This document shows, piece by piece, positions 1 through 3,522 of a stretch of DNA of 6,065 bases. The stretch lies in NCBI GenBank assembly GCA_007117185.1, contig SKHA01000076.1, positions 1 to 6,065 on the forward strand, in the 5' to 3' direction. Origin of the DNA: Spirochaeta sp. GTDB taxonomy: Bacteria; Spirochaetota; Spirochaetia; DSM-27196; Alkalispirochaetaceae. Position numbers and translations under genes: made by a program. Positions within the stretch are counted from its first letter, which is position 1; each line of letters opens with the position of its first letter. A model generated the notes under the pieces. That model saw only the letters and a program-made list of their open reading frames with translations, made no database searches and was not told where the DNA came from.

Positions 1-819
1 CAGGCAAACAACGACAATTTTGAGGTTGCCGAAGAGATATTCCGGGGTATCGCCGGGCTCAACCCCGCAGGATTGGACGGGCCGGTAAATCTGGCCCTGG
101 TCAAGGAGCGCCGCGCTGACAGCGTGCGAGTCCTTGGTCGGGAGGAGGAAGCAGACCAGCTCCTGGAGGAAGCCGCGGAGATCTATCGGCAAATCCTGAG
201 TCGTGAGACGGACCTGCCACCTGATCTTCATCTCAACGCGGGACTGTTCTTCCTGAAGATCCAGAACTTCGAGGTGGGAACAAGCGAACTGGAACAGTTC
301 ATTCAGGGCAGTGATGATCCGGAGAAGGTCCAGAAAGCCCGACAGATTCTGCAGGAAATTGACTCCCAGCACACCCAGGATCGTCTATTCAAGGAAGCTT
401 TCGACTTCATCCGTATGGGTCGCGAGGAAAAAGGTATTGCCAGCATTCAGGCGTTCCTTGAGAAGAACCCGGACACCTGGAACGGTTGGTTCCTGCTCGG
501 CTGGGGTCTGCGTCGACTGCAGCGGTTCGACCAGGGGGCAGCTGCGTTTCAAAAGGCCCTTGAGCTGGGAGGTGACAACGCTGACACCCTGAACGAGCTG
601 GCCATCTGCGAACTTGAGACCGGCAACCTGGACGGGGCATATGTCACCCTTGACAGAGCCCTCCGCAAGGACCCCGACAACATCAGGATCATATCAAACT
701 TCGGTGTGCTGTATCTGAAGAAGAACCTTCCCGAGGAGGCGCGCCGCTTCTTCGAAACCGTTCTGGCGATAGAACCGGAAGACCAGATCGCCCGTCAATT
801 TCTTGAATCGCTGAACTGA
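1..819 (+). CDS. TPR-repeat protein, 3' part (5' end outside window)
   Basis: The frame is open from base 1 to the TGA at 817-819, giving 272 visible residues. A TTG at 73 lies in this frame but is probably internal, since repeat-like sequence continues upstream. The C-terminal half holds four consecutive TPR units of about 34 residues, at visible residues ~126-158, 159-192, 193-226 and 227-261. They show the usual W/L-G-Y/A-F-A-P spacing, for example GWFLLGWGLRRLQRFDQGAA and NFGVLYLKKNLPEEA, each ending in a NPD/DPD/EPED turn. One or two degenerate repeats (EAAEIYRQIL, LHLNAGLFFLKIQNF) precede them. TPR arrays are helical protein-protein scaffolds, and nothing here indicates catalysis. No signal peptide can be judged because the N-terminus is missing. 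Its partner is unknown. Position upstream of the flagellins suggests, but does not show, a flagellar role. The 272-base gap and the downstream promoter candidate argue for a separate transcription unit. Confidence 0.88.
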   Translation, partial: QANNDNFEVAEEIFRGIAGLNPAGLDGPVNLALVKERRADSVRVLGREEEADQLLEEAAEIYRQILSRETDLPPDLHLNAGLFFLKIQNFEVGTSELEQFIQGSDDPEKVQKARQILQEIDSQHTQDRLFKEAFDFIRMGREEKGIASIQAFLEKNPDTWNGWFLLGWGLRRLQRFDQGAAAFQKALELGGDNADTLNELAICELETGNLDGAYVTLDRALRKDPDNIRIISNFGVLYLKKNLPEEARRFFETVLAIEPEDQIARQFLESLN

Positions 820-876
820 CATCCACGGCACTACGCAGCCACCCTGACCCGGAAAAAAACGTTTTCAAATTCACAG

Positions 877-904
877 TCAAGGTTTAGCCCCCCCCAGCCG
901 ATAC
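877..904 (+). promoter_or_regulatory. Candidate sigma-28 (FliA-type) promoter for the flagellin run
   Basis: TCAAG at 877-881 resembles the TAAAG -35 element. GCCGATAC at 897-904 matches the GCCGATAA -10 element at seven of eight bases. Counting TCAA-N16-GCCGATAC, the spacer is one base longer than the enteric TAAA-N15 optimum. Transcription would begin near 911, leaving a leader of about 180 bases before the first flagellin. Flagellin genes are classic FliA targets, which supports the call. A run of eight C lies inside the spacer. A weaker sigma-70-like alternative, TTGTCG-N17-TTTAGT (971-999), lies downstream. Confidence 0.62.
888..895 (+). repeat. C8 homopolymer inside the promoter spacer
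   Basis: Eight consecutive C occupy 888-895, entirely between the proposed -35 (877-881) and -10 (897-904) elements. Loss of a single C would restore the canonical sigma-28 spacing. This is a direct sequence observation; phase-variable behaviour is inference. Confidence 0.9.
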
Positions 905-914
905 TATCCAACAG

Positions 915-928
915 GGGAAGCTGTTCCC
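915..928 (+). other. Small hairpin at the predicted transcript 5' end
   Basis: GGGAA (915-919) and TTCCC (924-928) form a five-pair stem around the tetraloop GCTG, just after the predicted start near 911. Hairpins at the extreme 5' end can protect an mRNA from decay. The function here is inferred from position only. Confidence 0.4.
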
Positions 929-1000
929 AGGCGCAGGCCACGTCTGAGAAAGAACTACCCCATATCTTTATTGTCGGCGTGCCGGCGGCGACCTTTAGTA

Positions 1001-1046
1001 GAATCTTTTCCGGAAAAGGGTTCTGCAGGGGTGTTCTCCGCACACC
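1001..1046 (+). promoter_or_regulatory. Flagellin leader: 14-bp palindrome plus second hairpin
   Basis: CTTTTCCGGAAAAG at 1005-1018 is a perfect palindrome. As RNA, flanking GAAT/GGTTC extends it to a longer stem with one bulged G (1001-1023). A second hairpin follows at once: GGTGT (1030-1034) pairs with ACACC (1042-1046). As DNA the palindrome could be a dimeric-regulator operator, but it lies about 90 bases downstream of the predicted start, so an RNA role is more natural. No family-specific motif is recognised. Confidence 0.5.
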
Positions 1047-1047
1047 G

Positions 1048-1063
1048 GGAGCATGGATGCTCC
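1048..1063 (+). promoter_or_regulatory. CsrA-type GGA-loop hairpin in the first flagellin leader
   Basis: GGAGCA (1048-1053) and TGCTCC (1058-1063) form a perfect six-pair stem with loop TGGA. The GGA (1055-1057) is displayed exactly as in CsrA/RsmE sites. The core matches the SELEX consensus RUACARGGAUGU at 8 of 12 positions. A second GGA lies in the ribosome binding site (1083-1085), 28 bases on, a distance one CsrA dimer could bridge. Bacillus hag and Borrelia flaB leaders are known CsrA targets, which supports the idea. The csrA gene is not in this window. Confidence 0.5.
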
Positions 1064-1091
1064 GAAACAGAACGTTCAGGGAGGACGAACA

Positions 1092-1946
1092 ATGATTATC
1101 AATCACAACATGAGTGCGATGTTTGCTCAGCGCCAGCAGGGACTCAACACCGGACAGGTCAACGGCAACATTGAGAAGCTCAGTTCCGGACTGCGGATTA
1201 ACCGCGCCGGTGACGATGCCAGCGGACTGGCAGTGAGCGAGAAGATGCGCAGTCAGATCAGAGGCCTCAACCAGGCTTCGCGGAACGCAGCTGACGGTGT
1301 CTCTTTCATCCAGACCACCGAGGGATTTCTGCAGGTGAGTCAGGATATTCTCCAGCGACTGCGGGAGCTTGCGGTTCAGTCCGCCAACGGAATCTATACC
1401 AACGAAGACCGTATGCAGATCCAGGTTGAAGTCTCCCAGCTGGTGGACGAGATCGATCGTATCGCGTCCCACGCCCAGTTCAACGGAATGAACATCCTCA
1501 CCGGTCGGTTTGCCCGGGACACCGGCAACAACGTAGTCACCGCGTCGATGTACTTCCAGATCGGAGCAAACATGGATCAGCGGGAGCGGGTATTCATCGG
1601 CACCATGACCGCAGAGGCTCTTGGAGTCCGAAATCAGGAAAGTATCCTGTCCCTCTCGACTCCGGACTCTTCCAACTCGTCCATCGGGGTCATTGACACG
1701 GCCCTGCGAACGATCAACAAGCAGCGTGCCGACCTGGGAGCGTATCAGAACCGCCTCAGCACGGCGATGGAAGGGATCGATATCGCCGCAGAGAACTTGC
1801 AGGCAGCTGAATCCCGCATCCGTGACGTCGACATGGCGGAGGAGATCGTTACGTACACCCGCAACCAGATCCTGGTTCAGTCCAGCACGGCTATGCTTGC
1901 TCAGGCGAACGTCCAGACCCAGTCTGTGTTGCAATTGCTTGGATAG
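1092..1946 (+). CDS. flaB: Periplasmic flagellin FlaB, first copy
   Basis: This encodes a flagellin core subunit of 284 residues, the usual length for spirochaete FlaB. It polymerises into the filament, which in spirochaetes rotates in the periplasm. The N-terminal D0/D1 block runs from MIINHN through LSSGLRINRAGDDASGLAVS to QRLRELAVQSANG (about 1-140). A short variable middle (~140-200) replaces the D2/D3 domains. The C-terminal D1/D0 block includes RADLGAYQNR, AAENLQAAESRIRD, the conserved DMAEE (247-251) and SVLQLLG at the end. There is no cysteine and no Sec signal, as expected for export through the flagellar type III apparatus. The start at 1092 was chosen over an in-frame ATG at 1053 because MIINHN is the conserved FlaB N-terminus, GGGAGG lies seven bases upstream (1079-1084), and the 1053 ATG sits inside a leader hairpin. 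Regulation is probably by sigma-28 and a CsrA-like leader. Confidence 0.97.
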   Translation: MIINHNMSAMFAQRQQGLNTGQVNGNIEKLSSGLRINRAGDDASGLAVSEKMRSQIRGLNQASRNAADGVSFIQTTEGFLQVSQDILQRLRELAVQSANGIYTNEDRMQIQVEVSQLVDEIDRIASHAQFNGMNILTGRFARDTGNNVVTASMYFQIGANMDQRERVFIGTMTAEALGVRNQESILSLSTPDSSNSSIGVIDTALRTINKQRADLGAYQNRLSTAMEGIDIAAENLQAAESRIRDVDMAEEIVTYTRNQILVQSSTAMLAQANVQTQSVLQLLG

Positions 1947-1966
1947 AGTAGTAATGTTATAGGGAC

Positions 1967-1978
1967 GGCCGTAAGGCC
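1967..1978 (+). other. GNRA-loop mini-hairpin after first flagellin stop
   Basis: GGCC-GTAA-GGCC forms a four-pair GC stem capped by a GUAA (GNRA-class) tetraloop, 20 bases after the stop codon. No useful T-run follows, so this is not a convincing terminator. It may act as a 3' stability element. Confidence 0.35.
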
Positions 1979-1994
1979 ACGATCTTTGACAAAC

Positions 1995-2006
1995 TGATCC
2001 TCCCTG
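1995..2006 (+). promoter_or_regulatory. Anti-ribosome-binding-site segment in the inter-flagellin spacer
   Basis: TGATCCTCC (1995-2003) is the exact complement of GGAGGATCA (2161-2169), the ribosome binding site of the second flagellin. The overlapping TCCTCCCTG (1998-2006) is the exact complement of CAGGGAGGA (1077-1085), the binding site of the first. A local competitor, GGAGG (2021-2025), can pair with CCTCC (1999-2003). The layout permits two mutually exclusive structures, one hiding and one freeing the second start. The pairings are seen directly; a switching role is inference. Any CCTCC will pair with purine-rich binding sites, so the flanking matched bases are the stronger evidence. 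Confidence 0.4.
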
Positions 2007-2029
2007 GTCAGTGAGTGCGAGGAGGCGGC

Positions 2030-2049
2030 CCGATTCATGGATGAGTCGG
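2030..2049 (+). promoter_or_regulatory. CsrA-type GGA-loop hairpin in the second flagellin leader
   Basis: CCGATTCA (2030-2037) pairs with TGAGTCGG (2042-2049) in an eight-pair stem with one G-U, closing the loop TGGA. The core CATGGATG is identical to the first flagellin's hairpin while the outer stem bases differ but still pair, which argues for a selected RNA shape. It matches the CsrA consensus at 9 of 12 positions. It lies 121 bases before the ATG at 2171, farther than usual for direct blocking of ribosomes, so it may act by bridging to the GGA in the binding site or by altering the spacer fold. Confidence 0.45.
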
Positions 2050-2080
2050 AGCAGTCTCTTCGCCGTGCGGGGAGAACGGT

Positions 2081-2109
2081 TCGGGGAAAGCGCGCAAAAT
2101 TTTCCCCGA
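2081..2109 (+). other. Strong hairpin between the flagellin genes, no U-tract
   Basis: TCGGGGAAA (2081-2089) and TTTCCCCGA (2101-2109) form a nine-pair perfect stem with an 11-base loop. The following bases are C-rich, not T-rich, so it is a poor intrinsic terminator. It more likely marks an mRNA processing or stability barrier separating the two flagellin messages, or a partial attenuator. A smaller hairpin, CTGGCA/TGCCGG (2130-2146), follows just before the ribosome binding site. Confidence 0.5.
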
Positions 2110-2170
2110 CCCCCTTCACTGTGGAGATGCTGGCAATGAGTGCCGGTAAATCCGTATCAAGGAGGATCAT

Positions 2171-3025
2171 ATGATCATTAATCACAACGCGAGCGCGGCG
2201 TTTGCCAATCGCACCCTGGGTGTACGCACCGGGATGACAGCTCAAAGTATTGAGCAGCTCAGCTCCGGACAGCGCATCAATCGTGCCGGCGACGACGCCA
2301 GCGGTCTGGCAGTGAGCGAGAAACTGCGCAGTCAGGTTCGGGGACTCAACCAGGCGGAGCAGAACATTCAGAACGCGGTGTCCTTCATTCAAACGACTGA
2401 AGGGTATCTTCAGACATCGCAGGACATCCTGCAGCGTCTGCGCGAACTGGCGGTTCAGTCTGCAAACGGCATCTACACAGCCGAGGATCGCATGCAGATC
2501 CAGGTTGAGGTGTCACAGCTGGTAGACGAGATCAACCGGATCGCGTCGCATGCGCAGTTCAATGGTATGAACATTCTGACCGGAGCGTTTGCTGCGGACA
2601 GTGCTGTTGGTACGGTGATGCAGTTCCAGGTTGGTGCCAATATGGACCAGCAGGAGCGGGTGTTCATCGGTACCATGACGGCTCAGGCTCTTGGGCTTGA
2701 AAACGCCCAGGGTGAAGCGGGGATGATAAGCATCTCCACCCCTGAAGCCGCCAACACCGCCATTGGCTCACTTGATGCTGCGCTCCGCCGTGTGTCCAGC
2801 CAGAGAGCAGATCTTGGCGCCTACCAGAACCGTTTTGAAACGGCTCAACAGGGTGTTGCGATCGCTGCTGAGAACCTGGCCGCTTCGGAATCCCGAATCC
2901 GTGACGCCGATATGGCCAGCGGAGTTGTGGAGTTCGTTCGCAACCAGATCCTGACGCAGGCCAATACGGCGATGCTGGCCCAGGCCAACACGCAGTCACA
3001 GTCTGTACTGCAGCTGCTCGGTTAA
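2171..3025 (+). CDS. flaB: Periplasmic flagellin FlaB, second copy
   Basis: This is a second 284-residue FlaB flagellin, a tandem paralogue of the copy at 1092-1946 and a core filament subunit. It has the same architecture: MIINHN start, LSSGQRINRAGDDASGLAVS, QRLRELAVQSANG (88-100), a short variable middle around 140-200, RADLGAYQNR, and SVLQLLG at the end. The D1 stretch from about 85 to 140 is almost invariant between the copies, whereas residues ~8-30, ~60-70 and ~140-200 have diverged. Synonymous sites differ widely, so this is an old duplication kept by selection. AAGGAGG (2159-2165) lies five bases before the ATG, a near-perfect binding site. One oddity is that the conserved C-terminal DMAEE, present in the first copy, reads DMASG here (247-251), losing both acidic residues. 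The copies may occupy different filament zones or stoichiometries, as with multiple FlaB proteins in Treponema. Numbering of the paralogues (FlaB1/2/3) cannot be assigned here. Confidence 0.97.
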   Translation: MIINHNASAAFANRTLGVRTGMTAQSIEQLSSGQRINRAGDDASGLAVSEKLRSQVRGLNQAEQNIQNAVSFIQTTEGYLQTSQDILQRLRELAVQSANGIYTAEDRMQIQVEVSQLVDEINRIASHAQFNGMNILTGAFAADSAVGTVMQFQVGANMDQQERVFIGTMTAQALGLENAQGEAGMISISTPEAANTAIGSLDAALRRVSSQRADLGAYQNRFETAQQGVAIAAENLAASESRIRDADMASGVVEFVRNQILTQANTAMLAQANTQSQSVLQLLG

Positions 3026-3070
3026 TCCGTTCGTTTTTGGTGGAAGATTTCTGGACGTCATCTTTCACCC

Positions 3071-3108
3071 GGCCACAGGGGGGAGCCGCGCGCTCTCCCC
3101 CTCTGGTT
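3071..3108 (+). other. Very strong GC hairpin between second flagellin and flaG
   Basis: The stem combines CCA-C-AGGGGG (3073-3082) with CCCCCT-C-TGG (3097-3106), one C/C mismatch, and an inner GAGC/GCTC (3083-3086 with 3092-3095), closed by the loop CGCGC. T3096 is bulged, and G-U pairs may extend the base. About 13 Watson-Crick pairs make it the most stable structure in the window. The downstream bases (TTGGCTGTG) are not a U-tract. I infer a partial terminator or an exonuclease-blocking element that keeps flagellin mRNA abundant relative to flaG and fliD. Confidence 0.55.
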
Positions 3109-3113
3109 GGCTG

Positions 3114-3129
3114 TGTACATGGAGGTACA
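3114..3129 (+). promoter_or_regulatory. CsrA-type hairpin containing the flaG ribosome binding site
   Basis: TGTAC (3114-3118) pairs with GTACA (3125-3129) to display the loop ATGGAG. The loop includes most of the GGAGG ribosome binding site (3121-3125), seven bases before the ATG. Aligned to the CsrA consensus RUACARGGAUGU it matches 10 of 12 positions, the best of the three sites in the window, and it shares CATGGA with both flagellin leader hairpins. Bound protein here would directly block initiation. Confidence 0.55.
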
Positions 3130-3132
3130 GTT

Positions 3133-3483
3133 ATGGCAATGGAAGTAACACAGGTTCTTCCCGGACAGAACGGCTCACGCCGTCCGGAAGCCCCTATTCT
3201 CCAGACTCGGGAAAAGACCCAGGCAGCGATCTCGGAATTCATCAAAGAAAACGTCACTACACCGGAAGAGGTTCGCCGTACCGTACAGCAACTGCGTCGT
3301 GTCAGTCAGGCTTTTGACAAGCGACTGAGCTTCAGTTACAACGAAGAGCTGGGACAGATGATCGTCAAGGTGATCGACAGTTCAACCGACAAAGTAATTA
3401 AGGTACTACCGCCCGACGAGCTGCAGCGGGTACACCTCAGAATTCGGGAGGCGATTGGTTTGCTCCTCGATGAGTCGGTCTGA
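3133..3483 (+). CDS. flaG: FlaG-family flagellar protein
   Basis: This is a 116-residue protein with the FlaG domain in its C-terminal half. Residues ~64-112 hold RLSFSYNEELGQMIVKVID, then KVIKVLPPDELQRV and a closing amphipathic helix ending GLLLDE. The Y-x-E-E-x-G-Q-x-x-V-K-V-I-D strand pattern followed by I-x-x-L-P-P-D-E is diagnostic of the family. The N-terminal ~60 residues are polar and helical and poorly conserved in general. FlaG proteins are encoded beside flagellin and fliD in many bacteria, and loss in some species changes filament length. The biochemical role is not settled. The start at 3133 is chosen for its GGAGG seven bases upstream; an in-frame TTG at 3037 would add 32 residues translated through the strong GC hairpin and is rejected. 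fliD follows after 36 bases, so the two are probably co-transcribed. Confidence 0.92.
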   Translation: MAMEVTQVLPGQNGSRRPEAPILQTREKTQAAISEFIKENVTTPEEVRRTVQQLRRVSQAFDKRLSFSYNEELGQMIVKVIDSSTDKVIKVLPPDELQRVHLRIREAIGLLLDESV

Positions 3484-3504
3484 GCAGACTGAAGTTCGCA
3501 GGGG

Positions 3505-3522
3505 CACGGGAGAGGGGACGTG
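3505..3522 (+). promoter_or_regulatory. Hairpin holding the fliD start codon
   Basis: CACG (3505-3508) is complementary to CGTG (3519-3522), which contains the GTG start. The ten-base loop GGAGAGGGGA carries the ribosome binding site and two GGA triplets. Only four Watson-Crick pairs support it, with weaker outer G-U/G-C pairs, so it is marginal by itself. It is noted because the flaG start just upstream is also presented in a loop. Confidence 0.28.

Larger units (their letters stand above)
1092..3025 (+). repeat. Tandem flagellin gene duplication
   Basis: Two 855-base genes of equal length stand head to tail, separated by 224 bases. Short blocks are identical at DNA level, for example CTGGCAGTGAGCGAGAA and ATGCAGATCCAGGTTGA, while most third codon positions differ. 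The pair is therefore an ancient duplication, with the identical blocks offering limited substrate for recombination. Confidence 0.9.

Noticed and set aside
820..876. Terminator for the TPR gene
   Set aside because: Only a short AAAACGTTTT palindrome (856-865) is present, with no GC stem followed by a T-run.
1053..1091. Earlier in-frame ATG for the first flagellin
   Set aside because: It would add 13 residues before the conserved MIINHN start, has no good ribosome binding site and falls inside the GGA-loop hairpin.
831..1934. Long open frame of 367 codons on the minus strand opposite the first flagellin
   Set aside because: It lies antisense to a certain flagellin gene and arises from that gene's codon bias. 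The translation shows no recognisable domain, and a similar shadow frame (1901-2392) extends opposite the second copy.
1986..2014. Perfect TTGACA (1986-1991) as a -35 box for the second flagellin
   Set aside because: At 17-base spacing the -10 position reads CAGTGA, a poor match, and no better box is close by.
2122..2149. Sigma-28-like TGGAG-N15-GCCGGTAA before the second flagellin
   Set aside because: The -10 element is good (7 of 8), but the -35 is poor and the start would fall only about 14 bases before the ATG, next to the ribosome binding site. It remains possible but is not called.
3037..3132. Upstream TTG start for flaG adding 32 residues
   Set aside because: The extension reads through the strong GC hairpin, is not FlaG-like, and the ATG at 3133 has a well-spaced GGAGG.
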